From: Chrysopilus asiliformis
Lineage: Eukaryota > Arthropoda > Insecta > Diptera > Rhagionidae
NCBI GenBank assembly: GCA_964034945.1
Contig: OZ035960.1
Coordinates: forward strand, 14,573,903-14,637,902
Direction: 5' to 3'
Length of the DNA: 64,000 bases
Positions within the stretch are counted from its first letter, which is position 1; each line of letters starts with the position of its first letter. This document shows positions 22,933-35,907 of the stretch, piece by piece. The translations under genes and the position numbers were made by a program. The notes under the pieces are model-generated. The model had not been told where the DNA came from. It saw nothing but the letters and a program-made list of their open reading frames with translations, and did not search any database.

Positions 22933-23315
22933 GTGAGAAAAAAAGTTTGTTAAAACGGATTTCAGTCACTAATATCTTTAACTAAATTTGTGTTCTGCTT
23001 GTCTATTTCTAAAAGCGAGAAAAAAGTTGTTTTGTAACAAATTTTTAGACTTTTTTATATCTAGTTTCCACAGAGAAACACTCTCAGAAGTTTTGCTATG
23101 GGAGATTCATTTTGCAAGTTAAAACACCTAAAATTCGCTTCGCGTAAAATATATAAATTTTAGAAATGTTAATGAAGAAGTTTTGTAAATTTTAACTGTT
23201 TTTACTTGCGAAATAACTGCCGGATAGTAAAACCTTTGCGAGATTATTTCTTCAGTAAAAACGACGCTTAAGGTTGTAATAATTCTTATTGCATTATTTT
23301 TAAAAAAAATTACAG
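22933..23315 (+). other. Intron 2 of the host gene
   Basis: 383 bp, GTGAG...TTACAG, AT-rich, with nothing else visible. Confidence 0.8.
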
Positions 23316-26300
23316 ATCAGGACTCTATATCAGAGCGTGATTATGCATGCCCAGCGAAGCGACCGAGACGCGACGACCTCCTAATTGTGGAGGATAACTC
23401 ACCAATACGAAAATTTAATCGAAACGAAACAGCTTTAGCTGCCGAAATTCCTGAACCCTTCCGAAAACGATTCGATGAACTCTACTCGGATTCCGACACG
23501 ATATCTTACAACTCATTAAGTCGATCATCGTCACTCATTCAATTTGAATCCCTGGAACGTCAGCTCCAGAACGATCTACCGACCTCCATCGGGAACTCCT
23601 CGCCGTCTCTGTTAAGTTTTGACACGACAGATGGAAAGGGGTCGCAGGGGAGCTTAAGACGATTCGAAAGTTCTGATGGACGTCTCCATCAAACTTACTT
23701 CGATCTGGACAAGATCGATTTCAATGATTCGCTCATGTTTAGCGGCGGGGACCAGTGCCACACGAAAAGTGATTCTGAATCTAGTGATAACAGCATTTTA
23801 TCTCATGAGGAGCGGATTTTAAAGCCGAAAATCTATAATGGCGGAAGTGATCAACGTGCGTGCTATCGTGGAAAGAACTCGGCGGAAAATTTAAGCGAGG
23901 ATAGCGGTTACTGTGAACATATAACAGCGTTGCGTATTAAGTCGAAAAGTATACCGAATTTTCTCCGCGCTAACGGGAAATTCTGCGAGGAAGACGAGTT
24001 CGAGAATCACAAGAGCATGGAGACGATCTACACGGTGACGGACAAGGGTTCATGCCAGAATCGTGAAGTGATCTTACATTCCAGAAATGAAAATGTTGCT
24101 GACTTTTGTGGAAAATTGAATTTTCCAAAAGAAAATAAACGAGAAATGAAGACTAAAATAGATGCAAAACGATCGTCGCCGAAACACTATGAAAACGATG
24201 TTAAAAATAAAATTCACACAAGTATAAAGACGGGACGACGAACAGCGTCGTTAATGGCGTCGCCTCAAGATGTTTCCCCGCCGCCCCCTGGAACCCCGCC
24301 ACCATTCACATCACCGTCGTTTCGATCTTCTAGTTTACCAGATGTTCGTAGTATTCAGTTCGATCACGTATTCGACGCGAATAATCCGAGTGATCCGCAA
24401 TCATATGACAAAATCGGCTTTGATCTCGATCGATACGAAAACAGCCAATTCTCAATAGTTTCGAGTGTACCGAATGATCTGAATTTAGTAATAGGTGCCG
24501 ATAACTGTGAAAATAATCGGGATGACAATGATGTCTGGAATTTAAGACCGACATCCGTCAGATCTGAAAATAGATTCTCCGCACCATCATCATCATCATT
24601 CGCGTTCACGTCCACGTCCGCGTCCAATCAACCAGGAAGACTCTCAACATCATCGACATCGATTAAACCCGTGCAAAACTATATAAACGCCAGTTATAAC
24701 AATCTAACGCTTCTCGACTATTCGGGTAAATCGAATCGGAACAGCTTCAACATGTCCGACTACAGCGGAAATTCGAAACGAAACTCCCGCGAGTTCGAAT
24801 TGGGCAAGGGCAACTTCCTTCTCGATGAACTGTCCGCGAATTTCGATCGTAACCTCTCGATTCTGAGTGATCGAGCGCATGACAGTGATCTGATCACGGA
24901 GTACTTGGAGGAGGAGAGGAGGGCGACCGACGAAGCGGCCGCGGGGCCCCCGAAACCGCCCACTCGAAGATGCAATTCGAAGAAGGAACAACGTGTCACC
25001 CCCGCAATCGAGAAACCGCCGCGAAAGAACTGCGCCGTCAAGACATTCGATCAGGATCCGACAAACCTGGTGACAAGCTACGCCGAAAGCTTGGAGAAAT
25101 GCAATTTCGATGCGAAAGAGCTTTCGAACAATGACCTCCGCATTTTCGGGAATCAGCAAACTTCGCCCGTGAAGCGTGGATTTGTTGCCAGTACCCCGAA
25201 CCTGAACGCATTTAAAAATGATCACCAGGAGTTGGAAGACGATCTGCAGGTATCCAGCGCGCACAACTCAATGAACCCGCTACCAGGAGAAAGGAAACTC
25301 GGCATCCTAATTCCGACGGGGTCACGGACCTCGCTTGGCAAGGGTGTCAGTTTTTGTCCAGTCGTCTCGGAAATTAGCTGGCTGGAACAGTCCTCAGAAG
25401 AGTGTATCGAGCCAGATTCCTTGGAGAACGTCGCTCACGATTTGCAACTGCTGGAAAAGGCCCCAGAAGCGATAGAAGAAACCACGCATAACGTAACACA
25501 AACCAATAGCAAATTTATCAACAACACCGCCAGCTGTGGCCAGATAGCCCAATCCCAGACGAAGACCCAGAGCCACATTCAGCCACGATCACAGAGCGGC
25601 ACAGTCGTCAGTAATGTGTCGATCGGCCAAGTGAATGGTGGTATCGCGTCGAGTGGCAGTGTCGAATCACCAACAACCAAAACAGTCGTAATTGATGTTA
25701 GCTACAAATCGACTTTGGCAACGAATCAGCAACAGTTGAACGAATGTGAAGTGATCAGTGATCGTGATAGCAAGCATATGCAAAAGGGCAAAAACAACAG
25801 CAATTATAGTTGTAATCTAAGTGGTAATAATAGTGGTAATGTTAGTATGGCGAATGCGGGCATCAAGAATTCTAGTTCGGCGGCAGCGACCGTCCAGAGA
25901 CCAACCACTGCGACAGTCCCTTCGTCTACGGCTGCCAACAGCAACACCGGAACTGACTTATTGAGTTCGAAATTCAAACCGAAACCGGATGAGAAACATC
26001 ACAAGAACGGTTTCCTATCGCGGTTCACCGGCGGATTCCGTTTCTCGTTGAGGCGGAAGAAGAAACAGCCAGCGCCCGCTCCAGACAAGAATATTAATGA
26101 GACCGAGAACCAGAAGCAGAAACTGCCGATGTTCACCAGCAAACAATCGTCAAAGAAAAGCATCGCAGAAGGTGCTACAAAAACCAACTCGAACTCGCAA
26201 TCGTCCTCGAAGAAGGTACCGGACTTTATTTATATACCACTAAAAGGACATCCACCATCTGGTCCGGCGAATGCTTCTGCTGCGGCAGGTATGAATGGTG

Positions 26301-26944
26301 GATCACCCTATGCTGGTGGCGAGGCTGAACGACATCTGACATTGGTTACCGGAGGACAAAACGACAACAACCACGTGTTGCTCGGTAAGCCACCGCTCCC
26401 GAAGCAGCCGCCACGTGTGGTCGGGGTGTGTGAGAAGATCCGCGCAAGTCCTCAGCACCAGTTAATGAACGGTGGTAGTAACGGTAGACATGCGCCGGTA
26501 TTCCGATCATCGTCCCAACCAAGGGAAATCGATGAGAGATTCCTGGACAATGAACGGCGATACTACCATAATAGTCAGTTAAACGGAACTATGAACGGGA
26601 ACGGTTGTAGTAGCGGTATCGGCAACGTTCCGCAAACCGGGATATCGCCGGCTTACTGCCCAGATGCAGGATCCGTTGTTGGTGCATCCGTCGCGGGTTG
26701 TGTCGGTGCTAATTCGACCAATAAAATTGGATTAATCGAAACGAATTTGGATACTCATGAGACCGTTATATCGGGAAAGACACGCAGCCTAATGGAACTA
26801 GGACCACATCAACAGATCCGACATACGCTGGGCGGTAGCAAAATTACATCCAACCGCCCAACGGATCCGACTGATGGATGCTCGAAGCGACCACACAAGA
26901 GTATGGAGTTCCTTTTGGACAAAGAGAACCAGAAAAATGTTTTG
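23316..26944 (+). CDS. Host gene exon 3: large disordered protein of unknown function
   Basis: 3,629 bp that continue exon 2 in phase and end after a complete codon at donor TTG|GTAAGT (26945). The three exons give 1,283 residues so far. The start has a possible nuclear signal (PAKRPRRDD). The rest is low in hydrophobics and rich in Ser, Asn and Pro: SPPPPGTPPPFTSPS near 393, PPKPPTRR near 617 and KPPLPKQPPR near 1098 are SH3-type proline motifs. A basic patch (FSLRRKKKQ, about 980-990) could touch membranes or nucleic acid. The end reads KSMEFLLDKENQKNVL. The GC-richer codon use differs sharply from the flanks, which supports coding. I do not recognise the family. A cytoskeletal or signalling scaffold is an inference only. 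Later exons must exist. The frames nested on the minus strand are shadows. Confidence 0.9.
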
Positions 26945-28670
26945 GTAAGTCGATAAAACTTGTTTTTCTATAATCTGACTATCTATTCGCAGGCATTTCG
27001 CTGGTTTCAATCAAAATAAAAACAAAAATCTGTTTTGCTATTTCGAAAAATTCACCAGGGAAAAATAGAATGAAATGAGACATGAATGATTATCTCCTTG
27101 GATGCCAATAGACAGGGATCTTTGGGTGAATTCGTGTGCATGTGTGAGTGTGTTTGCTGCCCTTTTCTCGTCAAAACAATTTTTATAATTCCACCGTCTA
27201 TAAAAGCCAAACAATAGCAGCTATTCGTATGGTGTGTGCTTTGGCTTCTGCGAATATCTCTAAACTTTGACTATTTATGGTAACATTCCCTTAGTCTGGG
27301 TTCTACGCGTATTTAAACTTTTTTTTTAGATATTTCGCTATGCTGTGTGCAGGCGACCCACGAGAAAGAAAAATAGCAGATTTAATACGAGAACTAAGAC
27401 AGACCATTCTTAGTGCTGTACAATTATTAGAAATAACAACTATAGAAATGGTTAACCATTGAATAGGAATAGAAAAACAACAGCAAATTATTTGTATTTT
27501 CCAACCACCAATTGCTGGTCTTGTGTTTATAAAACTGAGGATAAAACAAATTATACCTCAAGGTTTCCCAAAGATTTCTCGAAATTCGTCTTCTATAATT
27601 CCCGAAAATTGCCGTCAATGTCCAGATACAATTTCTTTTTTTTTGTGTGTTATTTTTGGAAATGTTCACCTCTTCAATTCTTTCGGTACTACGATTAGAT
27701 TCTGTAGCTAATAGCTATGCCCAGAATTGATTGCTTTCCATGCGATTAACTGCGCTTGGGCTAGAATTTATTATAAAATAGACACATCCTGTAGCTCGAT
27801 CAATTGAGAATTATTCTAATTGAGTAAACCTACAGTGCAACTGTACCCACAACCATTAGAATCGTCCCTCTTTACCCCCACAACCGACCCAAAAAGAATA
27901 TCATCGGATAAATCAGCCAAAGCGGAATTATTTATTCAATGGAGCAGCTTTAATCAACGGTCCATGGACGAAAATTTCTTTGATGCACGCATGAGTTTCT
28001 GTTGTGTTAATGTAAAGAAACTAATATTGAAATTTTCAAGAATTGCCAGATCCGGAATTTTTAAGTTTTGCAAGAGATAATTATTGCATTTCCGTGAAAT
28101 ATAATTGCAGCAGTTTATTTAATCAAGACGATATTAAGGTATTATCCCACATAAGTTCATATGGCCTGAAAATTGAGTTCAAAATGATAAATAGGATTTT
28201 TTTATTGGGGAAGGAGGAGTGCCACCATAAATTTCAGAACAAAATTTAGCTTAAAATCGAAACAAGCTCTCGAAGTTAAGATCAAGTAGGCGAAAAATTC
28301 AGGTTTGTGCTTTAAAATTTTAATTTTTGATCAAACAAACGCGTATAAAAGTTAAATGTTTCTGTCAACTCGTTTAGTTTTTTTAAGCAATAAAAAAAAT
28401 CCTTTTTCCGATAATTAACTCCCAAGTTTTTTTTTTTTTTTGGGTTTATCGCCACGAAAATATTTTCGTTTTAAGCTGTGCTCGAAAATATTTTCGTGTT
28501 AATTTTTGATTCAACTGTAATCAAAGGAAACACAACACATTTTTGTCTGCCCGACTTTTCGCGCAGTTTTCATGTCAATTGCACTTTCCCTGCTTCAATA
28601 ATATATTTATCTTTTTTCTTCATTTTTACAATTTTCAGTTCATTTGAACTTATGTAGGATAATACCTTAA
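26945..28670 (+). other. Start of a long downstream intron
   Basis: Begins GTAAGT. A frame at 27820-28080 resembles coding sequence slightly (after an ACAG at 27835) but its phase does not fit exon 3. No clear continuation exon is visible. Confidence 0.4.
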
Positions 28671-29286
28671 GGCACTTGGCACACCGAATGCGAATTCGCA
28701 CCAAAAAGTTCAAATCATAGATATACTAGATCGCTCGATTTGCTGTCTCAAATGGTCCCATTTCAATACAGTTCAGTGAATCAAAACAAGTCAAGTAAGA
28801 GCAAGATAACCGTATGAAAATAAATATAGTCCTTTTGTTTAAACCGTGAGCTGTCAAAGGAAAATAGACTTTCGGAATGGTATTGGCGCCTAAAGTTATT
28901 TGTTTGCGCCTAAAGTTAATCTCAAACTTGTGAAATTTGAATTTCGCGGCAAACTAAATTTGAATTTCGCGACCTTATACAGTTCAGTGGATGCGTTCAA
29001 GTACGATAATGAGGGAAATACTTTTGGGACCATTTTTCAGAAGAGCTTTGTATGGTGACAGTTGTTCTATGATATATAGTTCTGTGGTTCAAACTTACCA
29101 AGCGATCTTATATTGTATGTAATCTACATGAGTTCTAATTTTGCAGAGACTGCAATTTTGGGGACCCCGCACTGCTATGTAATACAAAATTAGAGCTCAT
29201 GTAGGCGACATATGTTATAAGATCGCGTGGTAAACTTGAACTGTTTCGCAATGCGGTGCGAATTCGCATTCGGTGTGCCAAGTGCC
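28671..29286. mobile_element. Harbinger-like MITE (TAA target), exact 32-bp inverted ends
   Basis: GGCACTTGGCACACCGAATG begins a 32-bp terminal repeat that is exact at the other end. TAA flanks both sides (28668-28670 and 29287-29289). The 3-bp TWA target and GG start fit PIF/Harbinger. 616 bp with no transposase. A second long hairpin (29087-29244) lies inside. Confidence 0.8.
29087..29244. repeat. Long imperfect hairpin inside the Harbinger-like element
   Basis: The arm starting near 29090 (CTTACCAAGCGATCTTATA) pairs with the inverse of 29190-29244 (TTACCACGCGATCTTATA read inverted) over about 50 bp with several mismatches. It may be a nested fold-back element. Confidence 0.6.
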
Positions 29287-29722
29287 TAACGGACTTTCAG
29301 TCGTTTGTTTCGAAAAATTAGTGGCTTTTTTCGGAATCTGAGAAACGGAGAATTTCATAAAAATTATTTGCTGTTACTTTTTTTTTGGAATTCAGGGCTC
29401 ATTTTAAAATACGTAAGAGTCATTTAAAAATACGAATTACGGATAAATAACTCGAGGCTTTTGCAGCGAAAAAACCTTACAAATTTTGAATGGTCAACCA
29501 TGGTCCAAATTTCATGTAAAACGGGCAGGTGCGAGTTTGCGAAAAGAGTGAAAAACTCATTGGAGAAATTACGGGTGAATAAAGCTAGGCTTTGGCAACG
29601 AAAAACCTTACAAATGTTCGACTACCATCCACGATTCGAATTTCATGTAAAACTGCTGGAGCAACAGCGAGTTTGCAAAATTTGGGTTAATTTTTTTTAA
29701 TTGCTTAAGAAACAAAAGTATA

Positions 29723-29978
29723 TACAGTTAAAGTCCTCTAACTCGAATTATCTGCTGGCTGCTGCCATCAAATTTGTTTCGAGTTAGTTAGAAAAATTGA
29801 AACAATTTTTTTTAAATGCATATATTTTATATGTATATTTATTCGTTTTTAGAAGTTTTTAAAATAAACTGAACGGAGCGCAATAAAAATTTGAAGGGAG
29901 TGCAAAAAAGGGTTAAAAAATTCGAGTTAGAGGAAAATTCGAATTACAGGGATTTCGAGTTAGAGGACTCTGACTGTA
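29723..29978. mobile_element. Pogo-like MITE (TA target)
   Basis: TACAGTTAAAGTCCTCTAAC at the left. Inverted at the right, TACAGTCAGAGTCCTCTAAC. 25-bp ends with two mismatches and TA at both edges. 256 bp, non-coding. It is a second family with the CAGT start of pogo elements. Confidence 0.75.
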
Positions 29979-30076
29979 ATTTGATAGTTACGACAATTAG
30001 AGCCACACAGACTCCGCAGGGTTAAGACGGGGGAGTAGTTTCGTGGATTAAGGGGCCCCCGGAAATCGGTCCCACT

Positions 30077-30362
30077 TTAACCCTTTCGGTATTTTGATGC
30101 CATATGGCATCATGCTAAAAAAATTGAATTGTCTTATTATTTATTTATTTTCAACACTCTATTCTCATTCAGTGCACCATTAAGTGCATTTTTGACCCAA
30201 TTTTGATTTTTTGAGTAAAAAGCTGGACCACAGTGGACGTATTTGAAAAAAATTAAAATTTTTAATTTTTTTTTAAATGAATACTAATAGCTTAAACATC
30301 ATTAATTTGTATAGAGAGTATTTTTAAACCCCATAGAAAAAAACATGTGCCGAAAGGGTTAA
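30077..30362. mobile_element. piggyBac-like MITE with TTAA ends
   Basis: TTAACCCTTTCGGTA / TTAACCCTTTCGGCA inverted ends, TTAA at both edges. An exact palindrome TGATGCCATATGGCATCA lies just inside the left end. 286 bp. Confidence 0.75.
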
Positions 30363-30531
30363 ACAAACTCTTCAAACTTTCGACCTTTTATTCTAAAAAC
30401 TGTACAAGGGGACACTCAATTTAGTGCACACGATATAAGAGTTTTTTCGGACACTTTTTAGCTACTAAAGCACTTAATAGCGAGTTAATCACTTGCCACT
30501 TGACTAAATACTTAAATAGTCAGAACCAGCC

Positions 30532-30770
30532 TTAACCCTCTAGCCGGAATGCCCGCCTTAAGGCGGGCTTCAAGGAATTCGCTTGTTTATAACGGGTAAC
30601 AATTTTAATCGCCGGAAATCGCCGGAACGTCTTACACTGACTTTTGTAAGTTATCGCTTTACATGCTGGAAAAAATTTAGCCCTGTACGTTGTCTTGGTT
30701 ACGGTCTGTCGCAAGTTGAAAGTCATATTTTAGTGAATTTTTCTCGGAAATATTCCGGTTAGAGGGTTAA
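30532..30770. mobile_element. piggyBac-like MITE with TTAA ends, family copy 1
   Basis: TTAACCCTCTAGCCGGAAT at the left; inverted right end TTAACCCTCTAACCGGAAT. An exact palindrome GCCCGCCTTAAGGCGGGC lies next to the left end. A near-identical copy is at 45792-46011. The 64-codon minus-strand frame inside is chance. Confidence 0.85.
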
Positions 30771-33132
30771 TATGAAGTGCATCAAAAAGAATGTCAAGTT
30801 TTGTCGACCTGTGTTAAAAAAATGTTCACCAAAGTATTGTAATATTTTTGAGGGTCCGAAAAAAAAATTCGTAGGGTTGTGGAAAAGCTTGAAGTTACGT
30901 CACTGAAAAAACCAAGCAATTGTTTAATTTTTTTTCAATTGATATAAAATATTCTTTAGAACAATTTAAAACCAATGAACGGAAAAGAAATAAATTTTAA
31001 ACGTCGGTTTATTGTCGTATAATACCCGGTGATAGTCTTAAGCATTTTATGGTTATATCCGTGTACTTAAAATTATGTATAAATTCTCAACAATTAAGAA
31101 ATGTTTAGAATTTAATACATATTAAAAAAGAAACCTCTTAGTGTCGCAAACCTTAATTTTCGCAGAACGGGTCAGATTTTGAACTAAAACCAACATTCAG
31201 AACCTATTCTAATGGCAAATGGTTTAAAGTTTTCCCATTATTACAGCAATAATACGATATGCCTTATATTTAAGAGACGACGTTGTTCCACTTGATTTAC
31301 CTGTTAATTGCTTTTTTTGCCGTTTGGGCAACCTTGCCATCATAAAACGTCTGAAATAGAATTGACCTTGTGTACGAATTATAAAATTAGTTTTCCCAAA
31401 AAGACCCTAACGGCGAAAACTTAATAATGCTAAATTGTATCTCATGAGTAATGAGTTTAAATTACCGCTGTCTGAACCCAATAAGCAAATGATCCAATCA
31501 AGACCAAAACGCGGCGAATAAGCATCAGCAAATTTTCGTAAACTTCCGCTCACTTTCTAACAACACGACAGCCAACAAATTCTTTTGATTTTCGAGATGA
31601 AAAAGAATAATTTATGCATGTAAACATTAATATCTGATCTCATCCGGAATCCTAATGGATTATCTCATTCCATTACGAGTGGTTTTTTTTCCTTCAAGTA
31701 TTTTACAATTACTTTCAATTAGTTTTGCAGACAGGTCATTAGTTCTGATCGTAACATTTTCCACACCACACAAGGAAGAAAAAACTGTTTTTTTGTTTTT
31801 CGAGAGCCATTTTTTAATGAACCAGACGAAAATTCATTTAATTATTGGTACCATGACATCGACAGAATCAATAATTTCGCTAATTTTTCACTGGCAGTGC
31901 ATTTCTAACGCAACGCCCAATATATTTTCAGTAAATTGCACAAAACCATGAAAATTTAAAAAAAAAATATATATATTACCCAGATCCTAATAAAATGTCA
32001 TGGTTTGTCTGTTTTCCTACATGAATTATTAAAATTAATCGAATTTAAATTTTTTTTTTTCATCGCTAAAAGAATAATTCCTGACATAGTCTGCAATTTA
32101 AGTGTTAAAATTCCAATTCCAGCATTCGTAATAAATGATGTCAGGCTAGAGTCACGCCTACCGGTGGCATAAAAAGCAAATATTTTATTAAACATCACGC
32201 AACAATACTTAAAAACTATTACAACCTTGGCTATTCTAGTCACCATACACAAATCTATTCAATTTGATTAATATATCTGATGAATGCACAGCAGGTATAC
32301 TCGTGTACTGTAAAACTCCCATTCATTTCGTACCTGTTTACATTTTTGTTTTAAAGGTGAAACCATTTACATTTGCATTGGGCTTAGTTACGTTAGCATA
32401 ACACTTGGCTATGGTTTAAAATCGTCAAAGTTCATATAAAAATATGAAAAATTTTGCTACATTCAAATTTCACTTGACACAAAATTTTAAACATAACTTT
32501 ATCCACCTATGATAACTTTTTTGTACATAAATAAAGACCTCATATATATGACAAAAAATTGGGTATTATATTAAAATTTACTGTCCGAAAATTAACCTTC
32601 ACTCTGTGCATCAAAAAAACGATTACTGGGGCGTCGTAATACACCCCAGCTACAAACACTTTAATAAAAAGTGAACGAATAGACCTTCTTCCTCGATTTA
32701 AAAATCCCTGACTCGATAACCACTTGACCATACTACAAGTACTGAAAAACGTTTACTACAAAAGGTTCCTTGGTTCAAAAAAGTTCAACCCACTTTCGTG
32801 TTGATCCTTTAATGATTGCCTTTCCTTATTACTACAGAAAAGGTTGACCGCTTTTAATTAAATTTTTGAATTTTTGTATAAGCAAATATTTTGGAATCGC
32901 AAAATTTTATAAAGAAAAAAAACCCTCTTTAAACCCCCTCGAACGATTGAGCGGAAATTTTACAGTACACCAAGCTGGAAGCAAAAAAAAACGTTTTTCA
33001 CAAAATCTAAGTTCAAAAGGTTCAAAAATTGTCAAGCCATGTTCATAATGATCGGATTTAGATTGCCTAAAGCTTAAATTAAATACTACTAGAGTAAAAA
33101 TTGTATGAGGCTTAAATTATTACTGCAGTAAA
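30771..33132. other. AT-rich intronic or intergenic DNA
   Basis: I see no gene or clear element here. Confidence 0.4.
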
Positions 33133-33155
33133 TCTCTCTCTCTCTCTCTCTCTCT

Positions 33156-33189
<34 letters not shown>

Positions 33190-33327
33190 TTCTTTCTCTC
33201 TCTCTTTCTCTCTCTCTCTTTCTCTCTCTTTCCCTCTCTCTTTCTCCCCCCCCTCTCTCTCTCTCTCTCTTTCTCTCCCCCTCACTCTCTCTCTATCTCT
33301 CTCTCTCTTTCTCTTTCTTTCTCTTTC
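33133..33327. repeat. CT-rich microsatellite
   Basis: About 195 bp of CT/TTTC units. The open minus-strand Arg/Glu frame across it is spurious. Confidence 0.95.
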
Positions 33328-33742
33328 GTCTTGATCTAGATTTTTCAAGTGGTTTTATTACCTTTCTGATATGTATGTAAATGAAGTAATTTATGTAAAA
33401 AATGTAATTAAAGTAAGAAAGGTAAAAAAAACATTTGAAGTTTTCTAACCATAGCAAGTGTGATGGCTGCTATCTGTAAGATTGAAAATCAAAAGCATAA
33501 TAAAAATTCATCACTCTACTAAGTATCTAACAAATAAACCCTTCTGTAAATATACTTAACACTGTAATTTAATACGACATACACAAGATTCAATAACACC
33601 ACCATTATTCCGACAATTTCAGTTAATTAAAAACAAATTACCCAATAATTTATTTATCTTTGTGCTTCTCGAATAAACTTGTTTAATTTTATTTCTGTTA
33701 GCTTTCATAAATTTGTTCCCATTAAATATCTACAATTCTCAG

Positions 33743-33929
33743 AAGTTGTTTACTTTCCCTATTACCCACCGACGATGGCTCTGTACACATATCAGTTTCA
33801 ATTTCCGGAAATTAGCCCTAAAGCGTTCTATTGTACGCCTAATCAAAATAATTTATTAGGTGGAGGAGGATTTTCCCGACCTTGGCCAAAAAGAAAATCG
33901 GTGTCATTTGGCAAAAGTGCAGACCAAGT
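33743..33929 (+). CDS. Possible isolated exon (MALYTYQFQFPEISP...)
   Basis: A 187-bp exon-like stretch between an acceptor (TACAATTCTCAG, ends 33742) and a perfect donor (AAGT|GTAAGT at 33930). The open frame contains YYPPTMALYTYQFQFPEISP, a Gly run, and ends near KRKSVSFGKSADQ. Its entry phase (1) does not fit exon 3 of the host gene (phase 0), so it would be an alternative first coding exon (ATG at 33775) or belong to another gene. No family is recognised. Confidence 0.35.
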
Positions 33930-35725
33930 GTAAGTCTCACAGGGAAAATCAAAAAGAAAACTACGTTTTAGGATTGCCACTTTATATGATGGTGACATAT
34001 AAACCTTTTTTAGTGGAAAATATATCTGTCAAGAATTAAATTAAACGTGACAAAAACATTGGAGGCGCACGTAGTTTCTGTATGGTAGAAAATAAATTGC
34101 TTGTGCCACGAAAATGGCGAGCGATGTTTCAAAAAACGTTAAAATTTGAAATATTAATAGAGCTTTAAGCGGCAGATATTGGGGAAAAATTAAAAAGATT
34201 GTTTTTAAGAAATGGAAAAAATACAACAAGATAAAAATCGCGAAAAAAAACCAATGCGAAAAAATTTAGTGACAGGAAAGTTGTCAGATATTATTCTCGC
34301 ATACAAAATTCGTACCTTCCGTTAATGTCGCGGCATATTTCCCATGGCACGGTTCACTTGATTCCAACGCAAAACCGAAAATATATTCAAGAGCATTACT
34401 TATTTTGTATCCCCTTCACGATTCAATGCGGCATAGATTCTAATTGACAAAAATGGCATAAGACGGATGATAAAAGCTTATCTGGGATTTCCTATATAAA
34501 AGATACGAGAATTTTACGCATATAGGTTAGTTAGCACGTCTTACGGTTAACTGCTACTACACCAAGAAATTCTACCAGAAAATATAACGTCTTAGCACAT
34601 ATGAATGAGGCAAGGTTGAGAAGATATTCACTGTCGATTTGCAAAGCGTTAAATGTTCTAAAAAATTCCGTCACGCAGTGAAATTGGAAATCATGAAAAT
34701 AAAAGGCGTTCCAATGTTTAAAGAATTTGATTTTATCGAATTGCCATCGTTCGCGTAAAGCTTTTGTTTGAAAAAGAAAATTCCAATAATTTAGAACCTC
34801 TAATAAACAATTGATTCATTTTTTATAACAAAGGCTGACACTGATTTTAATGCAATCGATAAAAAGCACTTTTTTCAGTAATTTGATGTCGCTGAATGCG
34901 AATTTTTAGGTGGTTTGGCTTAATCAGTTCTAGTTTTTGTGATACTGATGGTTACCCATACATACCCAAAAAAGTATGAACCAATTTTTGAATCAACCCT
35001 CATATCTCAACAACTAGAGCTGATCCAACCAAACCACTGACAGATTTGTCAAAAAAGAGAAAAAAAAAACTAAGAGACGACCAAAAAAACCGGAATTATC
35101 TGCAGCTTTATATATTAGCAAATTAAACCAAGTTTTTTTTTACGTACATTCGTACACTTTTCCGCAATTAATGCAACATGTTCCACATCTTTTGTTTAAT
35201 TTTCATTCAAAACAAAAATCCGAAACCGATATAGCAAAACTCACATGCAAAAAAATTTAATTATTTTCTCCATTTCAACAACACCTTGTGGAATTTGAAT
35301 TAGAGATCAGTTGTCCAAAACGTACTTGAAAACCAAAAAAAAATAGTTTAGCGAACCAGTAGTCTATAAAGTCATCTCGGAAATCAAATTTTCATTGCTC
35401 TTGTGTAATCATTAAATGTCAACAAAATCAACTCAAGCTTCCCAACGAAACGGCCACCGTGAACTTCCTCCCGACCCCCTTCTCAATTTCGCTTATAACA
35501 AAAATAAACAATTTCTATCTATTTTATACATTAGCGTGTGATGGTGGTGTTGAGGTAGCGGCAAAGATAGAAGATGGGCTGCGCTTGAGGATCGCTGACA
35601 ATTATTTTCTGCACTAGATGAGCATTTTGGAAGTTCCTGAAATGACCAAAAGGCAAACACAGGTCGCCGGCAAAACGAATAACAAATATTTGGACCGGGC
35701 GATATTCAGCTCAGGTGTAATTTAC
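33930..35725. other. AT-rich DNA with a decayed fold-back
   Basis: No gene is seen. 34909-35040 is an imperfect inverted repeat (GGTGGTTTGGCTTAATCAG versus GTGGTTTGGTTGGATCAG inverted), probably a worn element. Confidence 0.4.
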
Positions 35726-35907
35726 CTGGATAGGTTTTGAATGAGTTCGGGGGAGCATGCAGTGTGACAATCAACGGACCATATCGGACAATTATCCAAG
35801 GGGGGCAAAACGGTGTAAACGAAAATCCCGCACCGCAATCGTTCGTCGCCGAGAAAATACTTGAACCATACCGCGCCTGCTTGTAATTTGAACCGCAATG
35901 TCTCCAT
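35726..35907 (-). CDS. Possible first coding exon on the minus strand
   Basis: ATG at 35907 opens a frame reading METLRFKLQAGAVWFKYFLG, then five Cys residues and LPPLDNCPIWSVDCHTACSP. It runs for about 60 codons to a good donor CCAG|GTAAAT at 35725, just before a stop. The patch is clearly GC-richer than its flanks. A CTTCTCTAG acceptor may lie about 60 bp upstream. A second minus-strand frame (35706-35924) overlaps it. I do not recognise the peptide; no partner exon was identified to the left. Confidence 0.3.

Noticed and set aside
24704..25264. 186-codon minus-strand frame
   Set aside because: It lies antisense inside the well-supported exon 3, where low stop density is expected.
27820..28080. 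86-codon frame as a possible exon 4 of the host gene
   Set aside because: The only plausible acceptor (27835) gives the wrong phase for exon 3, and in the needed phase a stop follows within eight codons.
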